From the NCBI RefSeq assembly GCF_014596475.1, contig NZ_MECJ01000025.1, positions 124,001 to 188,000 on the forward strand: DNA of 64,000 nt, in the 5' to 3' direction. Origin of the DNA: Streptomyces sp. CBMA152. GTDB lineage: Bacteria > Actinomycetota > Actinomycetes > Streptomycetales > Streptomycetaceae. Position 1 is the stretch's first letter. Every line of letters begins with the position of its first letter. The notes under the pieces are model-generated. The model was not told the DNA's origin and did no database searches. It saw nothing but the letters and a program-made list of their open reading frames with translations. A program made the position numbers and the translations under genes. This document shows positions 17,376 through 26,325 of the stretch, one piece after another.

Positions 17376-17891
17376 TCACCCCACCGGCCCCAACCCCCTC
17401 CCCTCCACCGGAGACGACAGCACGATCGACGTCGTCGTGCGGCCCAGCGCCGACACCTCCGACAGGATCTCTTCCAAGTGCCCCGTGTCCGCGACCGCGA
17501 CCTTGATGATCCAGCAGTCCTCGCCCACCACGTGGTGGACCTCGCGGATCTCCTGGCGGGCCATCAGCTCCAGGGTCCTGGGGTGTTTCAGCGTGTAGCC
17601 GCCGTGCGGGTTGACGCGGATGAACGCCTGGATGCCGTAGCCGAGGCGGGCCGGGTCGACCCGCGCGCCGTAACCCGTGATCGCGCCGCTCGACTCAAGC
17701 CGCCGCAGCCGTTCCGTCACCGCCGCCGGGCTCAGCCGCACCCGGCGGCCCAGCTCACTCAGCTTGATCCGGCCCTCCGCCTGGACCACTTCCAGCAGGT
17801 GCCGATCGACCTGATCGAAGGTCGGTGAGGAATCGTTGGCCGGACCCTTCGAACTCCGCGATTCCTTTGGTACAGCGACCAGTTCTCCCAT
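17376..17891 (-). CDS. Lrp/AsnC-family transcriptional regulator
   Basis: 171 residues. The N-terminal helix-turn-helix (about 25-75: DQVDRHLLEVVQAEGRIKLS, then VRLSPAAVTERLRRLESSG) is followed by the RAM ligand-binding domain (about 90-165: GIQAFIRVN, EIREVHHVVGEDCWIIKVAV). It probably binds an amino acid. Divergent from an NAD(P)-dependent epimerase-like gene across only 39 bp, so it most likely represses or activates that gene and itself from the shared region. Confidence 0.92.
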   Translation of the reverse strand: MGELVAVPKESRSSKGPANDSSPTFDQVDRHLLEVVQAEGRIKLSELGRRVRLSPAAVTERLRRLESSGAITGYGARVDPARLGYGIQAFIRVNPHGGYTLKHPRTLELMARQEIREVHHVVGEDCWIIKVAVADTGHLEEILSEVSALGRTTTSIVLSSPVEGRGLGPVG

Positions 17892-17936
17892 GTTTCCCCC
17901 TTCAGGACGCGCCCCGTCAACGTAACACTTGTGGAC
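17892..17936. promoter_or_regulatory. Compact divergent promoter region (Lrp / epimerase)
   Basis: Only 39 bp lie between the lrp ATG (17891) and the first possible epimerase start (GTG 17931; ATG 17937). No ribosome site precedes the epimerase start, so leaderless transcription is likely. Two opposing promoters must overlap here. This is inference from spacing. Confidence 0.4.
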
Positions 17937-18866
17937 ATGACACAAGAGGCGGCAAGGACACGAAACGTGCTGGTCATCGGCGGTAACCGCTACTTCGGCA
18001 AGCGGCTCATCGCCCGGCTGCTCGGCGCCGGGGACCGGGTCACCGTACTGAACCGGGGGTCCGCGCCACCCCCGCCCGGCGCCGAACACCTCGTCGCCGA
18101 CCGCGACGACGAGGCCGCCCTCGAAACCGCCCTCGCGCACCGCACCTTCGACGTCGTCTTCGACCAGGTCTGCTACACCCCGCGCCAGGCCGCCATCGCC
18201 CGCCGCGTCTTCGCCCACCGCACCCGCCGGTATGTCATGACCTCCACCGTCGAGGTGTACGAGTACGAGGACTCTCCCCTACCGGTGTCAGAAACCGCCA
18301 TCGACCCCGCCCATATCGACATCGACCTTGAACTCCCCTGGGGCGACCGCGAGTTCCTCAACGCCCACTACGGCGAAGGCAAGCGGCAGGCCGAAGCCGT
18401 CCTCGCCGCACGCCCCGCCGACTTCCCGTACGTCTCCGTCCGCGTCGCCCACGTCCTCGGCGGCGCCGACGACTTCACCGGGCGTATCGCGCACTACGCG
18501 GACCGCATGCGTAACGGCGAAGCCGTCGCCGTGCCCGTCCGCAACCAGCCCGCCACCTACATCAACGTCGACGAGATCGCCGATTTCCTGTTCTGGGTCG
18601 GCGGACAGGACTTCACCGGACCCGTCAACGCCGCCTCCCACGGGCCGCTCACCACCCACGACATCGTCGACGCCGTCGCCGAAAACCGACCCGCCATCTA
18701 CCAAACCGTCGACGTCGGCGAAGTCTCCCCCTTCTCCTTCCGTCGCGCGTACGCCATGGACAACTCCCGCGCCGAACGCCTCGGCTTCGCCTTCTCCCAG
18801 ACCAAGGACTGGCTCACGGACGCCGTGGCCGAAACCCTCAAGAACACGACCAGAGGAGTCAACTAG
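17931..18866 (+). CDS. NAD-dependent epimerase/dehydratase-family protein (extended SDR)
   Basis: 311 residues. The N-terminal Rossmann motif NVLVIGGNRYFGKRLI is the 'GGxxxxG' variant of the atypical/extended SDR group (isoflavone-reductase and CSP41-like proteins). MTSTVEVYEYED gives the Ser/Thr, and YGEGKRQAE a Y-x3-K pair, so the active-site residues appear present. Substrate unknown. The stop is 1 nt before the start of the aldo-keto reductase, so the two form an operon under probable Lrp control. The start may be ATG 17937. Confidence 0.85.
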   Translation: MDMTQEAARTRNVLVIGGNRYFGKRLIARLLGAGDRVTVLNRGSAPPPPGAEHLVADRDDEAALETALAHRTFDVVFDQVCYTPRQAAIARRVFAHRTRRYVMTSTVEVYEYEDSPLPVSETAIDPAHIDIDLELPWGDREFLNAHYGEGKRQAEAVLAARPADFPYVSVRVAHVLGGADDFTGRIAHYADRMRNGEAVAVPVRNQPATYINVDEIADFLFWVGGQDFTGPVNAASHGPLTTHDIVDAVAENRPAIYQTVDVGEVSPFSFRRAYAMDNSRAERLGFAFSQTKDWLTDAVAETLKNTTRGVN

Positions 18867-18867
18867 C

Positions 18868-19743
18868 ATGCAGTACCGCGCACTTGGGGATCTGAAGGTC
18901 AGCGCCATCGGGTACGGCGCCATGCCGCTCTCCATCGAAGGGCGGCCCGACGAGAGCCGCGCCCTCGCCACCGTTCACGCCGCCCTCGACGCGGGCGTCA
19001 CCCTGCTCGACACCGCCGACTCGTACTACGCCCCCGGCGGCAACCCCGGCCACAACGAATCACTGCTCGCCCGCGCGCTCGCCTCGTACGGCAGCTCGCT
19101 CGACGGCGTACTGGTCGCCACGAAGGGCGGGCGGGGGCGTACGGACGACGGGGACTGGAGTGTCGACGGGCGGCCGGAGCATCTGAAGCGGGCCGCGAAG
19201 GAGTCGTTGGGGCGGCTCGGCACCGACGCCATCGGGCTGTACCAGCTGCACAAGCCCGATCCCGCCGTCCCGTTCGCCGAATCCCTCGGCGCGCTGCGCG
19301 AACTCCTCGACGAGGGTGTCATCCGGCTCGCCGGGCTCTCCAATGTCGACGAGGCGCAGATCCGGCAGGCGCGGGACATTCTCGGGGACCGGCTGGTCTC
19401 CGTGCAGAACCGGTACTCCGCCGCCGTACGCGACGCCGAGCCCGAGCTGCGTCTCACCGCCGAGCTGGGTCTTGCCTTCCTGCCCTGGAGTCCGCTCGGC
19501 GGGATCTCGCGCAGTTCGCTGGACGGGGCGTCGGCGGTCGCGGCCGACCCCGCGTTCGACGGGTTCCACACCGTGGCCCGCGAACGCGGCGTCAGCCCTC
19601 AACAGGTCGCGCTGGCCTGGCTGCTCGGCCGCTCGCCCAACGTCGTGCCCATCCCGGGCGGCAGCCGCCCCGAGTCCGTACGGGACTCGGCCGCGGCCGC
19701 CGACCTGGTCCTGGACGACGACGAACTGGCGTTGTTGCCCTGA
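18868..19743 (+). CDS. Aldo/keto reductase
   Basis: 291-residue NADPH-dependent TIM-barrel oxidoreductase. The ATG at 18868 has AGAGGAG 8 nt upstream, so the much longer open frame starting at 18328 is rejected. Catalytic tetrad: Asp and Tyr in LLDTADSYY, Lys in VLVATKGG, His in LYQLHKPDP. The C-terminal coenzyme motif is IPGGSRPESV. Second gene of the Lrp-linked operon; it probably reduces the same class of carbonyl compound handled by the SDR gene, which is inference. Confidence 0.93.
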   Translation: MQYRALGDLKVSAIGYGAMPLSIEGRPDESRALATVHAALDAGVTLLDTADSYYAPGGNPGHNESLLARALASYGSSLDGVLVATKGGRGRTDDGDWSVDGRPEHLKRAAKESLGRLGTDAIGLYQLHKPDPAVPFAESLGALRELLDEGVIRLAGLSNVDEAQIRQARDILGDRLVSVQNRYSAAVRDAEPELRLTAELGLAFLPWSPLGGISRSSLDGASAVAADPAFDGFHTVARERGVSPQQVALAWLLGRSPNVVPIPGGSRPESVRDSAAAADLVLDDDELALLP

Positions 19744-19759
19744 CCGCCGTGCGCCGTGC

Positions 19760-20158
19760 TCAGTGGCGGCGCCGGTTGCGGATCTTCCGCACGATCCACC
19801 AGATCACCAGGACCACCAGCGCGACGAAGAGCAGGAAGATCACCAACAGGAAGATGCCCAGCTTCTTGAGGAAGCTCTTCTTTTTCTTCTTCGGCTTGGC
19901 GAGGGTGGTGTGCGCCGACTTGTCGTACGTCACGTACGCCGCGGACTGCGCGGCGGGCGCCTGTGCGCCCGTCGTGCGCGCCTCGGAAGCCGTGGTGGAC
20001 GTCGCCGCCGACACCGTACGCACCACCGCGCTCGACGGCGCCGCCTCGGCCGCCGCCGGGGCCATCAGGGCCCCGCCCAGCAGCAGGGACAGCACCACGG
20101 CTGCCTTACGAATACCTCGGTTGTTCATTGCCCTCGTCGCTGTTGTCGTTGTTGTCAT
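19760..20158 (-). CDS. Small secreted/membrane protein with poly-Lys stretch and C-terminal membrane anchor
   Basis: 132 residues from ATG 20158 (AAGGGA 9 nt upstream). Signal peptide about residues 18-40 (VVLSLLLGGALMAPAAAEAA), a Ser/Thr/Ala-rich spacer, the basic run KPKKKKKSFLKK (about 88-99), one transmembrane helix (LLVIFLLFVALVVLVIWWIV) and the basic tail RKIRNRRRH. The layout resembles a small cell-surface protein retained by a C-terminal helix and positive tail. No family recognised. Two bases separate its stop from no other gene on this strand; it lies downstream of the DUF2127 gene and could be cotranscribed. Confidence 0.75.
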   Translation of the reverse strand: MTTTTTATRAMNNRGIRKAAVVLSLLLGGALMAPAAAEAAPSSAVVRTVSAATSTTASEARTTGAQAPAAQSAAYVTYDKSAHTTLAKPKKKKKSFLKKLGIFLLVIFLLFVALVVLVIWWIVRKIRNRRRH

Positions 20159-20171
20159 CGTCCGAGTCCCT

Positions 20172-20945
20172 TCACGTCGTCCCCACCGCGAGACCGGCCG
20201 TCGCCTCGACTTCCATCAGCGACGCGCTGTGTCGCTCCGCCTCAAAGGCTGCCCGTCCGCCGCGCAGGCCGAACAGGCGCTTGGAGAGCAGGATCCAGAG
20301 CACGGCGAGCACATTGAGCGCCAGCGTGACGATCTTGAAGGGGCTGACCTTCTCGGTGAGTTCGTAGATCTCCAGCGGAAGGAACGCCGCCGTCGCCACC
20401 ACCGTCAGGTACTCCGCCCAGCGCTCGCCCCGCCACAGGCCGACGGCCTCGACGAGCTCGATCAGCGCGTACACGAGCAGCGCCGCTGCCACGGCCACCA
20501 GCGTGGAGTGCTTGTAGCCGAACGACTTGCGGATGGAGTCGACGACCGGCGAGTGGTCCAGGTCGTAGTGGAAGTGCTGGAAGACCGGGCGGAAGACGTC
20601 CAGGTTCTCGTCGAAGAGCTGGCGCACCGAGTCCTGGCTGTTGCTGAACTTCCAGATGGCGAGCGCCACCAGGACGATGAACACCCCGCGCACCAGCCGC
20701 TCGACGGCCAGGAACCGCAGGATGAACAGGTCCCGCAGCACCTTTCCGCGCGGCACCAGCGGCGCGTCGTCCGCCGGGCCCGAGCCGTGCGGGGTGCCGA
20801 GGGCGAAGTCGCCGCAGCGCAGACAGCGCCAGGCCTCGCCGAGCCCGGTGTGGGCGCGCAGCCGGTGCTTCAGCTGCGCCTCGTGCGGCTCGTACGTCAC
20901 ATGGCCGCGCCGTGCGCAGGTACGCCGGTCCCAGTCGATCTTCAT
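20172..20945 (-). CDS. DUF2127-family integral membrane protein
   Basis: 257 residues from ATG 20945 (AAGG upstream); longer starts at 20957 and 20993 are possible. The N-terminal cytosolic part carries a Cys-rich motif (TCARRGH... WRCLRCGDF), a possible zinc-binding hairpin. Four membrane helices follow. The signature GLWRGERWAEYLTVVATAAF and LPLEIYEL is typical of DUF2127 proteins. Function unknown. The stop is 13 bp before the small membrane-protein gene, suggesting a two-gene operon. Confidence 0.82.
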   Translation of the reverse strand: MKIDWDRRTCARRGHVTYEPHEAQLKHRLRAHTGLGEAWRCLRCGDFALGTPHGSGPADDAPLVPRGKVLRDLFILRFLAVERLVRGVFIVLVALAIWKFSNSQDSVRQLFDENLDVFRPVFQHFHYDLDHSPVVDSIRKSFGYKHSTLVAVAAALLVYALIELVEAVGLWRGERWAEYLTVVATAAFLPLEIYELTEKVSPFKIVTLALNVLAVLWILLSKRLFGLRGGRAAFEAERHSASLMEVEATAGLAVGTT

Positions 20946-21019
20946 GCTCGCCTTCATCTCCCCGTCACCCGCTTCCGGACGGACGCCCCGCACCGTAGTG
21001 GACGCCTGTCCAGACGCGC

Positions 21020-22420
21020 TCAGGGGGTGGCGGGTTCCCGCTGATCAGGGACTTCGGCCGGAGCATCCTCAACCGAAGGACCGCCGTGGTCGTCGCCCGA
21101 CGCGAACAGCACGTCGTCGAACGGCGCCCTGCCCGCCAGCACCTCCTCCACGCGCGCCTTGTCGATCTCCTTGGTCCAGGTACCCACCAGAACCGTCGCC
21201 ACCGCGTTGCCCGCGAAGTTCGTCAGCGCCCGCGCCTCGCTCATGAAGCGGTCGATGCCGACGATCAGGCCGACGCCGTCGACCAGTTCGGGGCGGTGCG
21301 ACTGGAGACCGCCGGCCAGGGTGGCCAGGCCCGCGCCGGTGACGCCCGCCGCGCCCTTGGAGGCGACGATCATGAACAGGAGCAGCGAGATCTGCTGGCC
21401 CGCGCTGAGCGGCTCGCCCATCGCGTTGGCGATGAACAGTGAGGACATCGTGAGGTAGATCGCGGTGCCGTCGAGGTTGAAGGAGTAGCCGGTCGGGACC
21501 GTGATGCCCGCCACTGCCCGGCTCACGCCGAGGTGCTCCATCTTGGCGATCAGGCGCGGCAGCGCGGTCTCCGAGGACGAGGTGGACAGGATCAGCAGGA
21601 ACTCGCGGCCCAGGTACTTCAGGAGCCGGAAGATGTTCACCCCGGCGAGCAGCCGCAGCAGGGTGCCGAGGACCACGAAGACGAAGAGCGCGCAGGTGAT
21701 GTAGAAGCCGATCATGATGACGGCCAGCGATTTCAGCGCGTCCGTGCCGGTCTCGCCGACCACCGCCGCGATGGCGCCGAACGCGCCCACGGGAGCGGCC
21801 CACATCACCATCGACAGGATCCGGAAGACCAGCTTCTGGATGTGGCCGATCCCGCGCAGCACCGGCTCGCCCGCCTTGCCCATGGCCTGCAGCGCGAAGC
21901 CGACGAGCAGGGCGATCAGGAGCGTCTGGAGGACCTGGCCCTCGGTGAACGCCGAGACCATCGTCTTGGGGATGATCCCGAGCAGGAAGTCGGCCGTCGA
22001 CTCGCTGGCGCCGGCCGCCTGCTTGGCGCCCACGTGCCGGGTGGCCTCGGTCAGGTGCAGTCCGGAGCCGGGCTCCAGGATGTTGCCGACGACCAGGCCG
22101 ATGGCGAGCGCCACGGTCGACATCACCAGGAAGTAGCCGAGCGCGAGGCCGCCGACCACGCCGACCTTGGCGGCTTTGCGGACCGAGCCGATGCCGAGCA
22201 CGATCGTGCAGAAGATGATCGGCGAGATCAGCATCTTGATCAGGTTCACGAAGCCGGTGCCGATGGGCTTCAGCTCGACGGCGACGCCGGGAGCCGCGAA
22301 GCCCACCGCGATGCCGATCAGTACCGCGCCGACGACGGCGAGGTAGAGGTAGTGGGTACGGCGGTCCCCCCGGCCCTCGGGGGCCTGGGGTCGGTCCCGC
22401 CTGGCGGCTGCTGTGGTCAC
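21020..22420 (-). CDS. dctA: C4-dicarboxylate:cation symporter (DAACS family, DctA-type)
   Basis: 466-residue secondary carrier importing succinate, fumarate or malate with protons or sodium. GTG start after AGGAGG. Eight membrane helices plus two re-entrant hairpins: HP1 contains the serine-rich STSSSETALPRL, and TM7 has GYSFNLDGTAIY (NMDGT equivalent). The C-terminal tail is hydrophilic and acidic. Divergent from a CitA/DcuS-type sensor kinase and regulator, which very likely control it. Glutamate transport cannot be excluded from motifs alone, but the neighbour kinase favours carboxylates. Confidence 0.92.
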   Translation of the reverse strand: MTTAAARRDRPQAPEGRGDRRTHYLYLAVVGAVLIGIAVGFAAPGVAVELKPIGTGFVNLIKMLISPIIFCTIVLGIGSVRKAAKVGVVGGLALGYFLVMSTVALAIGLVVGNILEPGSGLHLTEATRHVGAKQAAGASESTADFLLGIIPKTMVSAFTEGQVLQTLLIALLVGFALQAMGKAGEPVLRGIGHIQKLVFRILSMVMWAAPVGAFGAIAAVVGETGTDALKSLAVIMIGFYITCALFVFVVLGTLLRLLAGVNIFRLLKYLGREFLLILSTSSSETALPRLIAKMEHLGVSRAVAGITVPTGYSFNLDGTAIYLTMSSLFIANAMGEPLSAGQQISLLLFMIVASKGAAGVTGAGLATLAGGLQSHRPELVDGVGLIVGIDRFMSEARALTNFAGNAVATVLVGTWTKEIDKARVEEVLAGRAPFDDVLFASGDDHGGPSVEDAPAEVPDQREPATP

Positions 22421-22503
22421 GGGGTGCCTCCTCCTGCTTCCCGTACGCGTCCCGCGTACGGCGGTCCACGTCCCGGTGGATCCCCGCGACTATCCACCAG
22501 GCT

Positions 22504-22517
22504 GTGACACGCGTCAC
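22504..22517. promoter_or_regulatory. Inverted repeat in the dctA/sensor-kinase divergent promoter
   Basis: GTGAC-ACGC-GTCAC lies in the 163-bp region between the dctA start (22420) and the kinase start (22584), 84 bp upstream of dctA. Position and symmetry fit a binding site for the adjacent response regulator, but no consensus is known to me. Confidence 0.35.
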
Positions 22518-22583
22518 CGTTGCGTGCATTTCGTTCACGCACCTTGTTCAAACTGCGACCTGCGCCGGTGCACACTGTCCGGC

Positions 22584-24179
22584 ATGCGCATTCCCCGTCC
22601 CCGCAGCCTCGCGGGCCAGCTCTTCGCCATGCAGGTGGTGCTGGTCGCGGCGATCGTGGCGGGCTGCGCGCTCTACTCGTACGTACAGGACCGGGCGCAG
22701 GCCGAGGAGACCGCGCGGCGCCAGACCACCGCGATCGCGACCGCCGTCGCCACCTCGCCCGCGGTCGTGGAGGCGGCCCGCTCCAAGGACCCGACGGCCG
22801 TCCTCCAGCCGTACGCGGAGACGCTGCGGCACACCTCGGGCGTCGACTTCGTGGTGGTCCTCGCGCCGGACGGGACGCGCTGGACGCATCCGGTGCCCGG
22901 CGAGATCGGCCGCAAGTACCTCGGCGACATCCGGCCCGCGCTGCGGGGAGAAACGTTCAGTGAGACGCACATGGGCGTGCTCGGGCCCTCGGTGAGGGTC
23001 GTGGCGCCCGTACTCGACCACGGCAGAATCACCGCCCTGGTCAGCGCGGGCATCACCATCGACAAGATCAGCGAGCAGGTGCGCAAGCAGGTCGCGGCGC
23101 TGCTCGCGGTCGCCTCCGGGGTGCTGGCGTTCGGCGGCCTCGGCACGTATGTGATCAACGCGCGGCTGCGGCGGCACACCCATGGGATGAACGCGGCCGA
23201 GCTCAGCCAGATGCACGACTACCACCAGGCCGCGCTGCACGCCGTGCGCGAGGGGCTGCTGATGCTGGACGGGCAGCGCCGGATCGCGCTGATCAACGAC
23301 GGCGGGCGGGAGCTGCTCGGGCTCGGCGAGGACGCGGTGGGGCAGTCCGTCGCCGGGCTCGGGCTGCCCGCGTCGCTCGTCGGGGCGCTGCTCGCCAGCG
23401 AGCCGAGGGCGGACGAGGTCCATATGACGGCCGACCGGATCGTGGTGGTGAACACCCGGCCGGTCACCAGCGGCGGCCGCCGGGGCACGGTCGTGACCCT
23501 GCGCGACCACACCGAACTCCAGGCGCTTTCAGGGGAGTTGGACTCCGAGCGCGGCTTCACCCAGGCGCTGCGGGCGCAGGCGCACGAGGCCGCCAACCGG
23601 CTGCACGCCGTGGTCTCGCTGATCGAGCTGGGCCGGGCCGAGGAGGCCGTGGAGTTCGCCACCGCCGAGCTGGAGCTCGCCCAGGCGCTCACCGACCAGG
23701 TGGTGACGGCCGTCGGCGAGCCGGTGCTCGCCGCGCTGCTGCTCGGCAAGGCCGCGCAGGCCAACGAACACGGCGTCGAGCTGAGCCTGACCGAGGGCAG
23801 CGCCATCGAGGACGGTCTGCTGCCGCCGACCCTGCCCTCGCGCGACCTGGTCACCGTGCTCGGCAACCTGGTGGACAACGCGGTCGACGCGGCCCAGGGC
23901 AGCGCGGGCGCCCGGGTGGCGGTCACGCTCGCCACCGAGGGCGAGGAACTTCTCGTACGGGTGGCCGACAGCGGGGCGGGTGTCGACCCGGCGGCCGCCG
24001 ACGCGGTCTTCGAGCGCGGCTGGTCCACCAAGAGCCCCGGGCGCGGGATCGGGCTCGCGCTGGTCCGGCTGACCGTGGCACGGCACGGCGGCAGTGTGGA
24101 GCTCACCCAAGGGCCTTACGGCGGCGCCGAGTTCACCGTACGGCTGCCGCTGCTGCGCAGTGAGGCCGTGCCGGTATGA
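22584..24179 (+). CDS. CitA/DcuS-family sensor histidine kinase
   Basis: 531 residues from ATG 22584. TM1 about 15-37; an extracytoplasmic sCache/PASp sensor domain (about 38-170, ending in SAGITIDKISEQV) for di- or tricarboxylates; TM2 about 172-195; cytoplasmic PAS (about 215-310). The dimerisation domain has phospho-acceptor His334 in AQAHEAANRLHAVVSLIELG, then HATPase with LVDNAVDAAQ, DSGAGVDP and GRGIGLALVRL. Partner of the regulator at 24176 (ATGA overlap). Probably senses the substrate of the divergent carrier. Confidence 0.92.
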   Translation: MRIPRPRSLAGQLFAMQVVLVAAIVAGCALYSYVQDRAQAEETARRQTTAIATAVATSPAVVEAARSKDPTAVLQPYAETLRHTSGVDFVVVLAPDGTRWTHPVPGEIGRKYLGDIRPALRGETFSETHMGVLGPSVRVVAPVLDHGRITALVSAGITIDKISEQVRKQVAALLAVASGVLAFGGLGTYVINARLRRHTHGMNAAELSQMHDYHQAALHAVREGLLMLDGQRRIALINDGGRELLGLGEDAVGQSVAGLGLPASLVGALLASEPRADEVHMTADRIVVVNTRPVTSGGRRGTVVTLRDHTELQALSGELDSERGFTQALRAQAHEAANRLHAVVSLIELGRAEEAVEFATAELELAQALTDQVVTAVGEPVLAALLLGKAAQANEHGVELSLTEGSAIEDGLLPPTLPSRDLVTVLGNLVDNAVDAAQGSAGARVAVTLATEGEELLVRVADSGAGVDPAAADAVFERGWSTKSPGRGIGLALVRLTVARHGGSVELTQGPYGGAEFTVRLPLLRSEAVPV

Positions 24180-24865
24180 GCGGCGAAGGCCCCATCAGAG
24201 TGCTGGTCGTCGAGGACGACCCGGTCGCCGCCGACGCGCACCGGCTGTACGTCGGGCGGGTGCCCGGCTTCACGGTCGCCGGGGTCGCCCACTCGCGGGC
24301 CGAGGCGCTGCGCGCGCTCGACCGCGTCGAGGTCGATCTGCTCCTGCTCGACCTCTACCTCCCCGACGGGCACGGCCTCCACCTGGTCCGCTCGCTGCGG
24401 GCGGCCGGGCACGGCGCGGATGTCATCGCGGTGACCTCGGCGCGCGATCTGACGATGGTCCGCGAGGGCGTCTCGCTCGGCGTGGTCCAGTACGTACTGA
24501 AGCCGTTCACCTTCGCCACCCTGCGCGACCGGCTGGTGCGCTACGCCGAGTTCCGCGCGACGGCCGGGGAGGCCAGCGGGCAGGAGGAGGTGGACCGGGC
24601 CCTTTCCACGCTGCGCGCGCCGCAGCCCACCGCCCTGCCCAAGGGGCTCAGCGCGCCCACGCTCCAGGCCGTCACCCGCACCCTGCGTGCCTCGGCGGCG
24701 GGCGTCACGGCGACGGCGGCGGGCGAGGCGGTCGGCATCTCGCGGATCACGGCCCGCCGCTATCTGGAGCACCTGGTCGACACGGGCCGCGCCGAGCGCA
24801 CCCCGCAGTACGGGCAGATCGGGCGCCCGGAGCTCCAGTACCGCTGGGTCGACTCCCGCCGCTGA
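24176..24865 (+). CDS. CitB/DcuR-family response regulator
   Basis: 229 residues. Receiver domain: acidic pair VVEDD, phospho-acceptor Asp59 (LLLLDLYLPDGHG), Thr in AVTSAR and Lys in VLKPF. The linker holds TALPKGLSAPTLQAV, followed by a C-terminal winged-helix typical of CitB regulators (TAAGEAVGISRITARRYLEH). Its start overlaps the kinase stop. Expected to activate dctA in response to extracellular carboxylate. Confidence 0.93.
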   Translation: MSGEGPIRVLVVEDDPVAADAHRLYVGRVPGFTVAGVAHSRAEALRALDRVEVDLLLLDLYLPDGHGLHLVRSLRAAGHGADVIAVTSARDLTMVREGVSLGVVQYVLKPFTFATLRDRLVRYAEFRATAGEASGQEEVDRALSTLRAPQPTALPKGLSAPTLQAVTRTLRASAAGVTATAAGEAVGISRITARRYLEHLVDTGRAERTPQYGQIGRPELQYRWVDSRR

Positions 24866-24969
24866 CAGGGCAGTTGACGACCAGTCACGCCCGCCAGGCC
24901 CCATTGACCCTGCCCACCGGCGGCTTTACGTTCACCGGGCAGCCATTCGTGGCCAGAGGAGGTCGTGCC

Positions 24970-26325
24970 GTGCGCCCCACCGCCCTTGCCCCGTTCATCC
25001 TCGCCACCGCGCTCGCCGCCGGTTCGCTCGCCGCCTGCGGCGGCTCCGGCGGTGACTCGGGCACCCTCAAGGTCGCCTACAACCGCTCGACCGACAACAA
25101 GGTCCGCTTCAAGGACGACTTCCTGCAGTCGGTGAAGGAGGAGTTCGAGAAGGACAACCCCGGCAAGAAGGTCAAGCTCGTCCCGATCCAGGCCCCGGAC
25201 AACGACTACGCCACCAAGGCGCAGCAGATGATGCGGTCCTCCAAGACCGCGCCGGACCTCGTCTACGAGGACACCTTCCGTATCAACTCCGACATCAAAG
25301 CCGGGTACTTGAGACCGCTGGACGACAGACTGAACGCCTGGGTCTCCTGGAACCGCTTCGTCCCCACGGCGAAGGCGGCGGCCAAGGCCGAGGACGGCAA
25401 GACGTACGGGGTGCCGGACGGCACCGACACCCGGGGCCTGTGGTTCAACAAGCAGATCTTCGCGAAGGCGGGCCTGCCCACCGACTGGCAGCCGAGGAAC
25501 TGGGCGGACATCCTGGCCGCCGCCCGCACCATCAAGCAGAAGGTCCCGGGCGTCATCCCGCTCAACGTCCTGACCGGCAAGGCGGTCGGCGAGGCTGCGG
25601 TGATGCAGGGCTTCGAGATGCTGCTGTACGGCACGGGCGAGAACCCGCTGTACGACCCCACCGAGCGGAAGTGGATCACCGGCTCGCAGGGCTTCCGGGA
25701 CGCGCTCTCCTTCGTACGGACGGTGTACGGGGAGAAGCTCGGCCCCGATGTCTCCGACGCGCTCGACGCCAATGTGAACACCCGGGTCGCCACCGAGTGG
25801 CTGCCCGAGGGCAAGCTCGCGATCGCGCTCGACGGGTCGTGGCTGGGCCAGTTCTGGACCGCCAAGGGCGCCAAACCGTGGCCGTCCTGGCCGACCGCGC
25901 TCGGCCGGGCCGCGATGCCGACCAAGGACGGGCAGGCCCCCGGCCGGATCTCCCTGTCCGGCGGCTTCACCTGGGCGATCCCGCAGAAGGCCAAGAACCC
26001 GGACCTGGCCTGGGAGTTCATCAAGCTGATGCAGACGCCCGTCAACGCGGTGAAGTGGGACGTGGTCGACGCGCAGATCGCGGTGCGCGACGACGTGGCG
26101 GCGGACCCCGCGTATCTGAAGTCGATGCCGGGCATCGACTTCTTCACGGGTCTGGTGAAGTACACCCGCTACCGCCCCGCGCTGCCGGTCTATCCGCAGG
26201 TGTCGACCGCGATCGGCGAGGCGATGGAGGCGGTGACCACGGGTGACTCCTCGGCGGCGGACGCGGCGAAGTCGTACGACTCCCAACTGAAGACGATCAC
26301 GCAGGGCGCGGTGACGGCCCGGTGA
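24970..26325 (+). CDS. Extracellular solute-binding lipoprotein of a CUT1 sugar ABC importer
   Basis: 451 residues. GTG 24970 is chosen because AGAGGAGG ends 7 nt upstream. Lipoprotein signal MRPTALAPFILATALAAG, lipobox LAAC with Cys23. The rest matches family-1 solute-binding proteins (QQMMRSSKTAPDLVYEDTF, GLWFNKQIFAKAGLPTDW, GGFTWAIPQKAKNPDLAWEF). It captures an oligosaccharide outside the membrane and delivers it to the two permeases immediately downstream (GTGA junction). Substrate cannot be read from sequence. Confidence 0.92.
   Translation: MRPTALAPFILATALAAGSLAACGGSGGDSGTLKVAYNRSTDNKVRFKDDFLQSVKEEFEKDNPGKKVKLVPIQAPDNDYATKAQQMMRSSKTAPDLVYEDTFRINSDIKAGYLRPLDDRLNAWVSWNRFVPTAKAAAKAEDGKTYGVPDGTDTRGLWFNKQIFAKAGLPTDWQPRNWADILAAARTIKQKVPGVIPLNVLTGKAVGEAAVMQGFEMLLYGTGENPLYDPTERKWITGSQGFRDALSFVRTVYGEKLGPDVSDALDANVNTRVATEWLPEGKLAIALDGSWLGQFWTAKGAKPWPSWPTALGRAAMPTKDGQAPGRISLSGGFTWAIPQKAKNPDLAWEFIKLMQTPVNAVKWDVVDAQIAVRDDVAADPAYLKSMPGIDFFTGLVKYTRYRPALPVYPQVSTAIGEAMEAVTTGDSSAADAAKSYDSQLKTITQGAVTAR

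Noticed and set aside
18328..18867. Upstream extension of the aldo-keto reductase frame
   Set aside because: Overlaps the SDR gene out of frame; the AGAGGAG-ATG at 18868 and the canonical AKR N-terminus define the start.
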